A DNA stretch of 64,000 nucleotides from positions 62,001 through 126,000 of the forward strand of contig NZ_JAPCID010000017.1 of the NCBI RefSeq assembly GCF_027587175.1. The letters run 5' to 3'. Under the pieces are notes generated by a model. That model worked only from the letters and a program-made list of their open reading frames with translations, ran no database searches and had not been told where the DNA came from. Position numbers and translations under genes: made by a program. Within the stretch, counting starts at the first letter, position 1. Every line of letters starts with the position of its first letter. The stretch is from Solirubrobacter deserti (lineage in GTDB: Bacteria; Actinomycetota; Thermoleophilia; Solirubrobacterales; Solirubrobacteraceae). Positions 15,679 to 24,504 of this stretch are shown here, one piece after another.

Positions 15679-18363
15679 TTGGCAGTGGAGACGACGCGGG
15701 CCTTCGTGAGCCGGGACGACGAGATGGCGGCGCTGAGCGAGGTGTTCGAGGAGGTGCTCGCGCAGTCCCCGCGCGCGCTGCTCGTCGAGGGAGAGGCGGG
15801 GATCGGCAAGACGACGCTGGTCGAGCGCTTTCTGGCCCGCCACCCGGACGCGCGCGTGCTGCGCGCCGCCGGCGACGAGTCCGAGGCGGACGTGCTGTTC
15901 GCGATCGCCGATCAGCTGCTGCGCTCGGCCGCGCCCGGCGAGGTCGACGTCCTGGGCGCCGACAGCCACCTGACGGTCGGGATGGAGCTGCTGGAGCGGC
16001 TGGGGTCCGCGGAACCGACGATCGTCGTCGTCGACGACGCGCACCTCGCGGACGCCGGCTCGCTGCGCGCGCTGCTGTTCTGCGCGCGCCGGTTGGCGGA
16101 GAGCGCCACGCTGCTGTTGATCGTCGTGCGCGGCACGGCGGAAGCCACGCTGCCCGAGGGCTGGCTCAAGCTCGCCGACGGCGCGGTGGTGTCCCTGCGG
16201 CCGCTGGGCGTCGAGGAGACGCGCGCGCTCGGCGCGCAGATGGGTACGCCGCTCACGGCCGCCGCCGCGGCCCAGCTGAGCGCGCACACCGGCGGCAACC
16301 CGCTGCACCTGCGCGCCGTGCTGCGCGAGCTGGCCGGGGCGGGAGGCTGGGTCGACGACACGCGGCCGCTGCCCGTGCCACGCCACTACGCGCAGATGGT
16401 CGAGGCGCGCTTCGCGCGCTGCGACGCCGAGGTCGCGTCGCTGCTGGCGGCCGCCGCGGTGCTCGGGACGCGCGTGCCGCTGCACGCCACGTCCCAGCTG
16501 GCGTCGCCCGCCGATCCGCTGGCGGCGGTCGACCGGGCCGTGGCCACCGGACTGATCCGGCTGGCCGACGCCGAAGACGGCACCTGGCTCGAGTTCACCC
16601 ACCCACTGACGCGCGCCGCCGTCTACGCCGCGCTTGCCCAGTCCCGCCGCTCGGAGCTGCACCTCGCGGCCGCCCGGCTCGCCTCGGGGCCGGACGCGGC
16701 GCTGCGCCACCGCGTCGCCGCGGCCGCGGTACCGGACGACGCGCTGCGCGAGGAGCTCGAGGCGGCCGCGCAGGCGCAGCTCGTGCGCGGCGGCTGGGCG
16801 GTCGCGGTGCGGCACCTGCTCGCCGCCAGCCGCATGACGAGCCGCGCGGGCGAGCGCGAGCGGCTGCTGCTCGACGCGATCGAGGCGCTGATGTACTCGG
16901 GTGACGGTGGCGCCGCGCGCCGGCTGGCCGAGCGCACGGACATCGCCGAAGGGCCGCGCCGCGACAGCGTGTGGGCATACCTGGCCATGTTCGCCGGCGA
17001 CGTCGCGACCGCCGAGCGCCTGCTGGAACGTGCGTGGCGGCATCCCGGCCTCGGTCCGCGGCTGGCTTCCACCGTCGCGCAGCGGCGCGCGTTCCTGGCC
17101 GCGTCGCGGCTGCGGGGCGCGGAGGCGATCGAGTGGGCCGAGCGCGCTACGCAGCTCGCGCCCGAGGACCGGACGACGGCGCTGCTGGCCGCTCCCTCGC
17201 TCGCGATCGGGCTCGGGCTGGAGGGCCGGATCGACGAGGCGCACGCGGCGCTCGACCGCTGGCTCGACGACCACAGCGGCTTCGTCCTGCTGGCGCTGAA
17301 GGCCAGGCTGCTGGAGGCACAGGGCGACACGGCCGGCGCGGCGGACCGTTTCCGCCGCTCGGCCGACGGCGCGCTCGCCGACAACCTGCTCGTCATCGCC
17401 GGACTGTCGCTGGCCGGGCTGGCCCGCACGCAGTATCGGGCGGGCGCGTGGGACGACGCGGTGGTGTCCGCCGAGCGCGCGGTCGCCGTCGCCACCGAGT
17501 CCGAGGACCGCTGGGTGCTCGCGCACGCGCTGTGGTCGGCCACGTTCGTCCCGAGCGCGCGCGGCGATCACGCCGGCGCCGCGCAGCTCGGCGCGCGGGT
17601 CGCGGCCGAGCCCGCCTCCTTCGAGCGCCACACCGCACTGGCGCACCTGGTCGCGGCGCAGCTCGCGGCGGCGCGCGAGCGCCCGGCGGAGGTGCTCGAG
17701 CACCTCGCGCCGGTCGCGGCGCTCGGCGCCGACTACACCGCGCTGCCGTGGCAGCACCTGCAGGCGCACGCCCTGGTGGACGCGGGCCGGTGGGAAGCCG
17801 CGGAGCGCTTCATCAGCGAGGCGAGCGCCCTCGCGCAGACGCGCCGGCACCGGCTGCTGGTCGTCCACCTGCACCACGCGCGGGCCCGGCTCGCGCTCGT
17901 CCGCCGGCACGTCGAGGCCGCGGCGGAGGCGTTCGAGCAGGCGCGGGCCGGCATCGAGCCGCTGGCGATGCCGTACGAGCAGGCGCTGCTCGAGCTCGAA
18001 CACGCGCAGCTGCTGCGCCGGGAGGGACGGCGGCGCGCGGCGTCGGAGCTGCTGCTGGACGCACGCGAGCGGTTCGCAGCGCTGGCGGCGCTGCCCGCGG
18101 TGCGGCGGTGTGAGCGTGAGCTGACCGCGTGCGGGCTGACGCCGACGGCGCGCTCGGTGCGCGATCACGCGCTGCTCACGCCGCAGGAGACGGCGGTGAC
18201 GCGGCTGGTCGTGGCCGGCATGAGCAACCGCGAGGTGGCCAAGGAGCTGATGCTGTCCACCAAGACCGTCGAGTTCCACCTCAGCAACATCTACCTCAAG
18301 GCCGGCGTGCGCTCGCGCGCGGAGCTGCGCACCCGCGCGCGGGCGGACGAGCTCGAGCTGTAG
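15679..18363 (+). CDS. LAL-type LuxR regulator (AAA ATPase + TPR-like + HTH)
   Basis: 894 residues if the TTG at 15679 is used; GTG at 15685 is an equally possible start and neither has a clear ribosome site. Residues 38-45 form a Walker A (GEAGIGKT) and TIVVVDDAHLAD a Walker B. A long alpha-helical middle of TPR-like repeats follows. The C-terminus is a LuxR HTH: LTPQETAVTRLVVAGMSNRE, then VAKELMLSTKTVEFHLSNIYLK. Such MalT-like regulators bind ATP and an inducer, then activate transcription. It starts 9 bp after the DeoR gene and so is likely in the same transcript. The target is not shown by the sequence; the GH78 genes or the RTX gene downstream are candidates. Confidence 0.88.
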   Translation: MAVETTRAFVSRDDEMAALSEVFEEVLAQSPRALLVEGEAGIGKTTLVERFLARHPDARVLRAAGDESEADVLFAIADQLLRSAAPGEVDVLGADSHLTVGMELLERLGSAEPTIVVVDDAHLADAGSLRALLFCARRLAESATLLLIVVRGTAEATLPEGWLKLADGAVVSLRPLGVEETRALGAQMGTPLTAAAAAQLSAHTGGNPLHLRAVLRELAGAGGWVDDTRPLPVPRHYAQMVEARFARCDAEVASLLAAAAVLGTRVPLHATSQLASPADPLAAVDRAVATGLIRLADAEDGTWLEFTHPLTRAAVYAALAQSRRSELHLAAARLASGPDAALRHRVAAAAVPDDALREELEAAAQAQLVRGGWAVAVRHLLAASRMTSRAGERERLLLDAIEALMYSGDGGAARRLAERTDIAEGPRRDSVWAYLAMFAGDVATAERLLERAWRHPGLGPRLASTVAQRRAFLAASRLRGAEAIEWAERATQLAPEDRTTALLAAPSLAIGLGLEGRIDEAHAALDRWLDDHSGFVLLALKARLLEAQGDTAGAADRFRRSADGALADNLLVIAGLSLAGLARTQYRAGAWDDAVVSAERAVAVATESEDRWVLAHALWSATFVPSARGDHAGAAQLGARVAAEPASFERHTALAHLVAAQLAAARERPAEVLEHLAPVAALGADYTALPWQHLQAHALVDAGRWEAAERFISEASALAQTRRHRLLVVHLHHARARLALVRRHVEAAAEAFEQARAGIEPLAMPYEQALLELEHAQLLRREGRRRAASELLLDARERFAALAALPAVRRCERELTACGLTPTARSVRDHALLTPQETAVTRLVVAGMSNREVAKELMLSTKTVEFHLSNIYLKAGVRSRAELRTRARADELEL

Positions 18364-18386
18364 CCGGCGGGCGCGTGAGCGCCGGC
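18363..18386 (+). terminator. Short GC hairpin after the LuxR gene
   Basis: gccggcg (18363-18369) pairs with cgccggc (18380-18386) around a 10-nt loop, directly at the LuxR stop codon. A weak terminator candidate. Confidence 0.4.
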
Positions 18387-18387
18387 C

Positions 18388-18418
18388 GTCAGCGGAAGGT
18401 CAGCGGATCGTCAGCGGG
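18388..18418. promoter_or_regulatory. Three 11-bp-spaced direct repeats upstream of the RTX gene
   Basis: The octamer gtcagcgg begins at 18388, 18399 and 18410, exactly 11 bp apart, on one DNA face. This spacing is typical of binding sites for OmpR/PhoP-type response regulators. It ends 48 bp before the RTX start, where an activator bound at -35 would sit. Confidence 0.45.
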
Positions 18419-18465
18419 TGCTGGTCGTATCGCACCGACCACTCCCCTCCCGGAGGACCCGCTGC

Positions 18466-20181
18466 ATGATTTTCTCGCATCGCCGCCCACAGGCGCACCA
18501 CCGGTCACGCTGGACGTGTCCGCTGCTCGTCTCGTCCCTGCTGTTCGCCTCCGCGCTCGTCGCGGGACCGGCGAGCGCGGCCGAGCCTGACCGCTCGCGC
18601 CTGCGGCCCGCGACGCCGAAGCAGGCGAAGAGCGTGGCCGCCCAGCGCGTGCAGGCGTTCGACGCCGCGGTGGCCGGGACGCCGCGCGGCTACCCCGGGG
18701 TCTCCATCGGCGCGGACCCCGGCAACGTCTTCGGCTACATCCCGCTCACCGCGTTTGGTAGCAACACGGTCCTGCCCGTGGGCGACGAGCAGACGGTCAA
18801 CATCGACACGCCCGCGTTCGTCTACAACGGCGAGACCTTCACGCGGCTCGGCATCAACAGCAACGGCTACCTGATCCCGGGCGGCGGTGAGGCCGAGGAC
18901 AACCGCTCCGACCCCGCGTTCGGCACGGCGCGCCCGAACGGCGTGCTCGCACCGTTCTGGACCGACCTCGACGGCACCGGGAAGCCCGGCGTCCTCGTCA
19001 ATGTCCTCACGGACGGCGTGTCGTCCTGGTTGGTGGTCGAATGGCAGGTCGACGTCGCCGGCACCGACAGCGAGCGGGTGTTCCAGGCCTGGATCGGCGT
19101 CAACGGAGCGCAGGACGTCCAGTACGCCTACCGGTTCGACACGATCGCCGAGAGCGGGCTGGACCTGCTCGTCGGCGCGGAGAACCTCGACGGGACGCTC
19201 TCCGCCGGCCTGCCCCGCAACGCCCTGCCGACCACCGACCTGCGGGTCTGGAGCGCCGAGCCCACTCCCAACCAGGTGCCCGTCGCGCACGCGGACGCGT
19301 ACACCACGGCCGAGGACACCGCCCTCTCGGTGCCCGCGCCCGGCGCCCTTGGCAACGACACCGACGGCGAGAGCGACGCCCTGACCGCCGAGCTCGTCAG
19401 CGAGCCCGAGCACGGGACCGTGTCGCTCGACGCCGACGGCGCGTTCACCTATGCGCCCGACGCCGACTACAACGGCCCGGACTCGTTCACCTACCTCGCC
19501 CGGGACCCGTTCGACCCGTCCGAGCCCGTCACCGTCACGCTCGACGTCACGCCGGTCGACGAGCTGCCGCCGGCCATCGCCATCACCGGCGGGGTCGGCT
19601 GCGGCAGCGACGACCGGTCCGGCACCTTCCGGCTGCGGCTGACCGACGGCGACACCCCGGCGACGGCGTTGATCCTGAGCGCGCAGTCGAGCAACCCCGC
19701 GCTCGTGCCGGTCGCCGACGTCGCGTTCGCGGACGGCACCGCGCGCATCACCGCGCAGGCCGGCCGCACCGGCAGCGCGACCGTGACGCTCACGGTGTCC
19801 GACGGCACCGCGACCGCCTCCGTGCCCGTCACCGTGCGGGTGGGCGGAGGCGGCTCCGACCTGTTCGCCGGCACCGCCGGCTCGGACCTGCAGATCGGGC
19901 AGGGCGGGCTCGACAGCCTCAACGGGCTGGGCGGCGTCGACGTCCTGTGCGGCGGCTCGGCGAGTGACGTGCTGACCGGCGGCAACGGCGACGATTTGCT
20001 CGACGGCGGAGCGGGCCACGACCTGCTGTTCGGCGGGGCCGGCGACGACGTGCTGCACGGCGGCACCGACAACGACGCGCTGCTGGGCGAGGCGGGCGAC
20101 GACGCGCTCGACGGCGCCGGCGGCCTCGACGCCTGCGGGCAGGGCTCGGGCAGCGGCCCGCGGACGGGCTGCGAGGTGTGA
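18466..20181 (+). CDS. Secreted RTX-repeat protein with nidogen-like and cadherin-like domains
   Basis: 571 residues from ATG 18466, preceded by CGGAGGAC at about 18451. The signal peptide ends near LVAGPASAAE. Residues about 75-260 form a beta domain (YNGETFTRLGINSNGYLIPG, NGVLAPFWTDLDG) similar to domains found with secreted subtilases. An Ig/cadherin-like tandem domain (AHADAYTTAEDTALSVPAPG...DADYNGPDSFTYLARD) comes next, then a second beta domain (VGCGSDDRSGTFRLRLTDGD). The end carries about six hemolysin-type calcium-binding nonapeptides (GGNGDDLLDGGAGHDLLFGG). No catalytic motif is visible. It is probably an extracellular adhesive or structural protein folded by calcium. Confidence 0.85.
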   Translation: MIFSHRRPQAHHRSRWTCPLLVSSLLFASALVAGPASAAEPDRSRLRPATPKQAKSVAAQRVQAFDAAVAGTPRGYPGVSIGADPGNVFGYIPLTAFGSNTVLPVGDEQTVNIDTPAFVYNGETFTRLGINSNGYLIPGGGEAEDNRSDPAFGTARPNGVLAPFWTDLDGTGKPGVLVNVLTDGVSSWLVVEWQVDVAGTDSERVFQAWIGVNGAQDVQYAYRFDTIAESGLDLLVGAENLDGTLSAGLPRNALPTTDLRVWSAEPTPNQVPVAHADAYTTAEDTALSVPAPGALGNDTDGESDALTAELVSEPEHGTVSLDADGAFTYAPDADYNGPDSFTYLARDPFDPSEPVTVTLDVTPVDELPPAIAITGGVGCGSDDRSGTFRLRLTDGDTPATALILSAQSSNPALVPVADVAFADGTARITAQAGRTGSATVTLTVSDGTATASVPVTVRVGGGGSDLFAGTAGSDLQIGQGGLDSLNGLGGVDVLCGGSASDVLTGGNGDDLLDGGAGHDLLFGGAGDDVLHGGTDNDALLGEAGDDALDGAGGLDACGQGSGSGPRTGCEV

Positions 20182-20187
20182 TCGGAC

Positions 20188-20223
20188 GAGGGCGCGCCCG
20201 ACGATCTCGTCCGGCGCGCCCTC
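20188..20223 (+). terminator. Hairpin after the RTX gene
   Basis: gagggcgcgcc (20188-20198) pairs perfectly with ggcgcgccctc (20213-20223), 7 bp after the stop codon, with a 14-nt loop. Strong terminator candidate. Confidence 0.7.
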
Positions 20224-20235
20224 ACCCGACGGTGC

Positions 20236-20370
20236 TCAGTCCGCGGCCGCGCTCGGCAAGCTCGCCTCGACGTGGCGGCGCATCAGGTCGGCTGCGCCGG
20301 CGCGGTCGCCGGCGAGGATCAGGTCCCTGAGCTGGAAGTGCTGCTGGAAGTCGGCCGTGCGGATGGCGCC
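20236..20370 (-). pseudogene. Remnant of a GntR/FCD-family regulator (C-terminal tail)
   Basis: The minus strand reads GAIRTADFQQHFQLRDLILA, then GDRAGAADLMRRHVEASLPS, then a stop. This matches the end of FCD-domain GntR regulators, where a conserved H-x-x-L-x-x-A-I-x-x-x-D-x-x-x-A-x-x-x-M-x-x-H-(V/L) helix closes the domain. Only about 44 residues survive. Upstream of 20370 the frame carries no FCD or HTH similarity, and the 423-bp palindrome begins at 20528. The rest was probably lost by deletion or by insertion of that element. Confidence 0.55.
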
Positions 20371-20527
20371 GGTGCCGCGGATCCTGCCCTGTACGGAGCG
20401 GCGAACTGAGCTCCATCCCGCTCTGCTGGGCGCCCGGCCTCTTCGGGTCGCCTCGGCGAGAGCCGCGACGCGGTCCTGGAAGCACGCGCCGAGCGGAGGC
20501 GAGGCAGGCGCCCCACAACGGCTCACC

Positions 20528-20950
20528 GAGGGGGGAGGTAGCTGGCGTTTCGCTGACCGGGCGGGGAGAACGGCGCCTTCCAGGCTCCGCGCGGCGGGGA
20601 ACATCGCCGTGCTGGCGTACCGACAGTTACGGGCTACGGAGACAGCGTGGAGCGCCGCCTTCTCCGCCGGCCTCCTGCGGATCTCGCGAAAACGAACACG
20701 CGACTGCAGAGGGTGATGTACAAACGACGCCCCTGGGGACTCGTTTGTTCATCACCCCTCGTGCGTGGTGCGCGATTGGGCACGGACGTGGTTGTTTCTC
20801 GTCCGGAGCTGGCCGAAGCAACCACTTCCGCCTCACGTGACTTCCGTAGCCCGTAACTTGACGGTACGGAGCACGGCAGAGTTCTTGCCGCGCGGAGCTC
20901 GGAGGCGCTGAGCTCGAGCGCGCGGCGGAAACGCCGCTCCTTCCCCCCTC
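20528..20950. repeat. 423-bp imperfect palindrome (MITE- or hairpin-like element)
   Basis: The two halves of this stretch are reverse complements in register. Outer arms: gaggggggagg at 20528 against cccccctc ending at 20950. Then gctccgcgcgg (20584-20594) pairs with ccgcgcggagc (20888-20898). A perfect 16-bp pair lies at 20625-20640 and 20843-20858 (agttacgggctacgga). A central pair lies at 20709-20727 and 20741-20760 (gggtgatg, acaaacga). Short open frames on both strands mirror each other and are by-products of the symmetry. It has no transposase. Candidates are a non-autonomous transposon, a BIME-like repeat or a structured RNA. Confidence 0.75.
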
Positions 20951-20966
20951 GATGCGGGTGTAACCG

Positions 20967-21933
20967 CTACGAGCCCAGCGCGGGCCGCGGAGAGAGCTCC
21001 CGCAACTCCTCCGGCAGGAACGGCAGGTCCGGCAGGCTCAGCTTCACCTGGTTGCGCCGCTGGTAGCGGTCGCTGTCGAGCCGCACGACCTGCCCCGCCC
21101 CCGGCGACAGGCGCACGTCCAAGGCCCCGCCCGCACTCGCCTCTCCGACGACGAGCCCGTCGACCTCCACGGCCGCAGCCCCGCTCTCCGGAAGCAGCTC
21201 GAGCCGGATCGGCTCGTCGGCAGAGACCACCATCGGACGGCTGATGCCCGCCATCGGCGCCAGCGGCGCGACGATCAGCGCGTCCAGCTTCGGAGAGACG
21301 ACCGGGCCGCCGGCCGCGTCGGCGTAGGCGGTGGAGCCGATCGCGGTCGAGACGACCAGCCCGTCGCGGCGGTAGCGGCCCATCGGCTGCCCGCCGACGG
21401 AGAGCACCGCTTGGACGGCCCCGTTGCCCGGGACGCGGACGATCGCAACGTCGTTGAAGCCGACCGACTCGTCGTCGCCGATGCCGACGAGCAGCGCGCT
21501 GTGCGGCTCGACGGTGAACTGCTCGGCCTCGAGGCGGTCGAGGGCCTCAGGGAGCTCGTCCGGGTGGATCTCGACCAGGAAGCCGAGGTGGCCGAGGTTG
21601 ACGCCGAGCACGGGGACGGGGGGCGGTGGGCGACGAGCCGCAGGGCGCCGAGCATGGTCCCGTCGCCGCCGAGGCTCACGAGCGCGTCGACCTGCGTCTC
21701 GAACTCGTCGTCGGACACCGGCTCGACGCCCGGCGGACAGCGCCCGGCATCCCGCTCGCGCACGAGCACGCGGCAGGCGCGCGAGGCCGTCCAGCGCACG
21801 CGAAGGCCGTAAGGCATTCGCGTGCGAGGTGGAGGGTGACGGCGTTAGCCGTCACCCGGAGCAGTGTCTCCGTGACGGCGTGGTCGTCACGGGACGGGTG
21901 CGGCACGAGTCCGATCACCTTGGCGGTGCCCAC
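20967..21933 (-). pseudogene. nadK: NAD kinase gene broken into three frames
   Basis: NAD kinase phosphorylates NAD to NADP. The N-terminal piece VIGLVPHPSRDDHAVTETLL (start GTG about 21933) lies in one frame. The middle piece RACRVLVRERDAG...VDALVSLGGDGTMLGALRLVA, with the ATP-site GGDGT, is in a second. The C-terminal piece VLGVNLGHLGFLVEI...VSTAIGSTAYADAAGGPVVSP is in a third and complete to the stop at 20967. The first break coincides with a two-hairpin insertion of about 59 bp (21797-21855). The second is a one-base loss in a run of six C/G near 21625. Removing both restores a product of about 302 residues, a normal NAD kinase length. Either the gene is dead and another copy exists, or one or both breaks are sequencing errors. 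Confidence 0.8.
21797..21855. repeat. Two-hairpin insertion inside nadK
   Basis: On the minus strand gtgacggc-taac-gccgtcac (21855-21836) and cacgcgaa...ttcgcgtg (21824-21797) form two perfect 8-bp stems separated by 11 bp. NAD-kinase reading resumes exactly after the second stem if these 59 bp are skipped (codons LLR joined to RWTASRACRV). The form resembles a REP-type palindromic unit. Confidence 0.55.
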
Positions 21934-21965
21934 GCCGCTGACCTTACTCGCGCGACCCGTCCCGG

Positions 21966-23132
21966 CTACGCGGCGATGCCGTTCTGGATCGCGCGGTCCA
22001 CAGCCTCGGGCGACAGGATGTGCTCGATGACCATGATCCCGGCTCCGATCGCGCCCGCGCGGTCGCCCAGGCGGGAAGGGACGATCCGCAGGTCGCCCGT
22101 GGCGAGCGGCAGCGAGCGCTGGAAGATCACTTCGCGCACACCCGCGAGCAGCTGCTGATGGGCTTCGGCGATGTCGCCGCCGATCACGATCGCGCCCGGG
22201 TTGAAGAAGTTCACGCAACCCGCGAGAACCTCGCCGAGGCAGCGGCCCGCGTCGCGGACGGCCTGGATCGCCTGCGGCTCCCCCGCGCGCACGAGCGCGA
22301 CGACCTCGCGCGAGGACTCGGCCTCCAGGCCGAGCGCCGTGAGCTTCGAGGCCAGCGCGCGTCCGCCGGCGACGGCTTCGAGGCAGCCCGTGTTGCCGCA
22401 GCGGCAGACGGTGTCGTCGTGCCCCGCCAACCGGACGTGGCCGATGTCGCCCGCCGCGCCTTGCGAGCCGCGGTGGATGCGCCCGCCGGCGACGATCCCG
22501 CAGCCGATGCCGGTGCCGATCTTCACGTACAGCAGGTGCTCGTTCTGCCGCCAGTGCGTCCAGTGCTCGCCGAGCGCCATGATGTTGACGTCGTTGTCGA
22601 CCAGCACCGGGCCGGCGTAGTGGCGCGCGAACCAGTCCGGGATCGAGAAGCCGTCCCAGCCGGGCATGATCGGCGGCGCGACCGGCTCGCCGCGCGTGAA
22701 CGCGACCGGCCCGGGCACGCCGACGCCGATTCCGCGCACGTCCTCCGGCCGGCGTCCGATCTCACTCAGCAGCGCCTCGAAGCACTCGTGCACGGTGGCG
22801 AGCACGGCCTCGGGGCCCTCGCCGATCTCCATGTCGAACTTCGTCTCCGCCAGCGGGGCGCCGGCCAGGTCGGACACGACCAGGCGCGAGTGCGTGGCAC
22901 CGAGGTCCGCGACCAGGACGACCCCCGCGCCCTGGTTGAACATCAGCACCGTCGGCGGACGCCCGCCTGTCGAGGTCGTGCCGCCGGCCTCATAGACGAG
23001 CTGATGGGCCCGCAACGCCTCCAGTCGCTGCGCCACCGTCGAGCGCGCGAGGCCCGTGCGCCGCACCAGGTCGGCGCGCGTCACCGCCTCGCCGCTCCGG
23101 ATCAGCCGCAGCAGTGATCCCGCCCCCGTCAC
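21966..23132 (-). CDS. ROK-family transcriptional regulator 1
   Basis: 388 residues. GTG 23132 was chosen because GAAGG lies about 10 bp upstream. The N-terminal winged HTH is LLRLIRSGEAVTRADLVRRTGLARSTVAQRLEAL. The ROK sugar-kinase-like part follows: VADLGATHSRLVV (phosphate loop), VLVDNDVNIMALGEH (catalytic-type Asp kept) and the zinc motif CRCGNTGCLEAVAGG. This is the NagC/XylR/Mlc type, which binds a sugar and releases DNA. It is the third of three tandem paralogues and lies 32 bp from the broken nadK start. It likely controls the sugar operon at 25920 with its paralogues. A conserved tctggtta motif and a perfect 16-bp palindrome lie upstream. Confidence 0.9.
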   Translation of the reverse strand: MTGAGSLLRLIRSGEAVTRADLVRRTGLARSTVAQRLEALRAHQLVYEAGGTTSTGGRPPTVLMFNQGAGVVLVADLGATHSRLVVSDLAGAPLAETKFDMEIGEGPEAVLATVHECFEALLSEIGRRPEDVRGIGVGVPGPVAFTRGEPVAPPIMPGWDGFSIPDWFARHYAGPVLVDNDVNIMALGEHWTHWRQNEHLLYVKIGTGIGCGIVAGGRIHRGSQGAAGDIGHVRLAGHDDTVCRCGNTGCLEAVAGGRALASKLTALGLEAESSREVVALVRAGEPQAIQAVRDAGRCLGEVLAGCVNFFNPGAIVIGGDIAEAHQQLLAGVREVIFQRSLPLATGDLRIVPSRLGDRAGAIGAGIMVIEHILSPEAVDRAIQNGIAA

Positions 23133-23152
23133 GACCGCAATTCCTTCGCCTC

Positions 23153-23200
23153 TGCCCGCATGCGGGCATCTAACCAGAGCGGTGCGCGAAATGCGCACCG
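23153..23200 (-). promoter_or_regulatory. Palindromes and TCTGGTTA motif upstream of ROK regulator 1
   Basis: tgcccgcatgcgggca (23153-23168) is a perfect 16-bp palindrome, 21-36 bp ahead of the start. taaccaga (23171-23178) is the motif seen before the other two ROK genes. cggtgcgc-gaaat-gcgcaccg (23180-23200) is an 8-bp-arm inverted repeat. Together these look like a promoter with overlapping operators. Confidence 0.55.
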
Positions 23201-23271
23201 TTTGGGACCAAAGTACGCCCGCATTCGACACTCGGGCCTTCCAATCTGCACAAAGTGCGAGATATCCGCCC

Positions 23272-24501
23272 TCATACGACCGTGTGGGCGCGGGCGTTCG
23301 ACGCCGGGAGCTCGCTCTGCACGGCACGGTCGATGACCGCCGGGTCGAGCACGTGCTCGAGCACCATGATCGCCGCGCCGACGACGCCCGCGCGCTCGCC
23401 GAGCTGCGAGTGGCCGAGCCGCAGGTCACGCGTCGCCATCGGCAGCGAACGGCCGAACGACATCTCGCGCATGCCCGCGAGCAGCTGCTGGTGGACCTCG
23501 GACAGGTCACCGCCGATGATCACGCAGCCGGGGTTGAAGAAGTTGATGCACTCGGCCAGGACCTCACCGATGCAGCGCCCGGCGTCGCGCACGGTCTGCG
23601 CCGCCTCCGGATGTCCCGCGCGCACGAGCGCGACCACGTCGCGCGTGTTGCGCGCGTCCAGCCCCGCCTTGCTGAGCTTGGCGGCGAGCGCCCGCCCGCC
23701 GGCGACCGCCTCGAGGCAACCCGTGTTGCCGCAGCGGCACACGACGTCCTGGTGGCCCGCGAGCCGGACGTGCCCGATGTCCCCGGCCGCGCCCTGCGCG
23801 CCCCGGTGGATCCGGTTGCCGGAGATGATCCCGCAGCCGATGCCCGTGCCGACCTTGACGTAGAGCAGGTGCTCGCAGTCGCGCCAGTACGCGTGGTGCT
23901 CACCCAGCGCCATGATGTTCACGTCGTTGTCGACGAGCACCGGCACGTCGTAGTGCTGCGCGAACCAGCCCGGGATCGAGAAGCCGTCCCAACCGGGCAT
24001 CATCGGCGGCGCGACCGCCTCGCCGCGCGAGAACGCGACCGGGGCGGGGATGCCGACGCCGATCCCGCGCACGTCCTCGTGGGAGCGGTCGACCTCGCTC
24101 AGCAGCTCCTCGAAGCGCTCGTTGACCCAGAACAGGATCTGTTCTGGAAGGCGCGCGATGTCGGTGTCGTACCCGTGCTCGGCCAGCGGCTCGCCGGCGA
24201 GGTCGGTGACGGCGAGGCGGGCGTGCGTGGCGCCGAGCGCGGCGACCAGCACGACGCCGGCGGCCTTGTTGAACGCCAGCACGGTCGGCGGGCGCCCGCC
24301 CGTCGAGGCGGTGCCGCCCGCCTCGTAGACGAATCGGTGCGCCATGAGGGCCTCCACCCTCTGGGCCACCGTCGAGCGGGCTAGACCGGTGCGCCGTGCG
24401 ATGTCTGCGCGAGTGACCGCCTCCCCGTCCCGGATCAGCCCCAGCACACGACCGGCTCCCACCGGTGCGCCGGGGCTTTGACTCTCTCCTGCGGTCAGCA
24501 T
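23272..24501 (-). CDS. ROK-family transcriptional regulator 2
   Basis: 409 residues with ATG at 24501 and no ribosome site. The HTH is VLGLIRDGEAVTRADIARRTGLARSTVAQRVEAL. The ROK domain has VLVDNDVNIMALGEH and CRCGNTGCLEAVAGG. The first phosphate-loop Asp is replaced (VAALGATHARLAV where regulator 1 has VADLGATHSRLVV), so kinase activity is unlikely and sugar sensing is the probable role. It is highly similar to regulator 1 over its length, indicating local duplication. A conserved 15-bp motif lies 4-18 bp ahead of the start. Confidence 0.9.
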   Translation of the reverse strand: MLTAGESQSPGAPVGAGRVLGLIRDGEAVTRADIARRTGLARSTVAQRVEALMAHRFVYEAGGTASTGGRPPTVLAFNKAAGVVLVAALGATHARLAVTDLAGEPLAEHGYDTDIARLPEQILFWVNERFEELLSEVDRSHEDVRGIGVGIPAPVAFSRGEAVAPPMMPGWDGFSIPGWFAQHYDVPVLVDNDVNIMALGEHHAYWRDCEHLLYVKVGTGIGCGIISGNRIHRGAQGAAGDIGHVRLAGHQDVVCRCGNTGCLEAVAGGRALAAKLSKAGLDARNTRDVVALVRAGHPEAAQTVRDAGRCIGEVLAECINFFNPGCVIIGGDLSEVHQQLLAGMREMSFGRSLPMATRDLRLGHSQLGERAGVVGAAIMVLEHVLDPAVIDRAVQSELPASNARAHTVV

Positions 24502-24504
24502 GAG

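Noticed and set aside
15601-18279. Long minus-strand frame opposite the LuxR gene
   Set aside because: Antisense text without motifs. The plus strand has Walker A, Walker B and a LuxR HTH.
20627-20856. Short frames on both strands in the palindrome
   Set aside because: They mirror each other (MNKRVPRGVV and MYKRRPWGLV) because of the inverted repeat. No independent evidence of translation.
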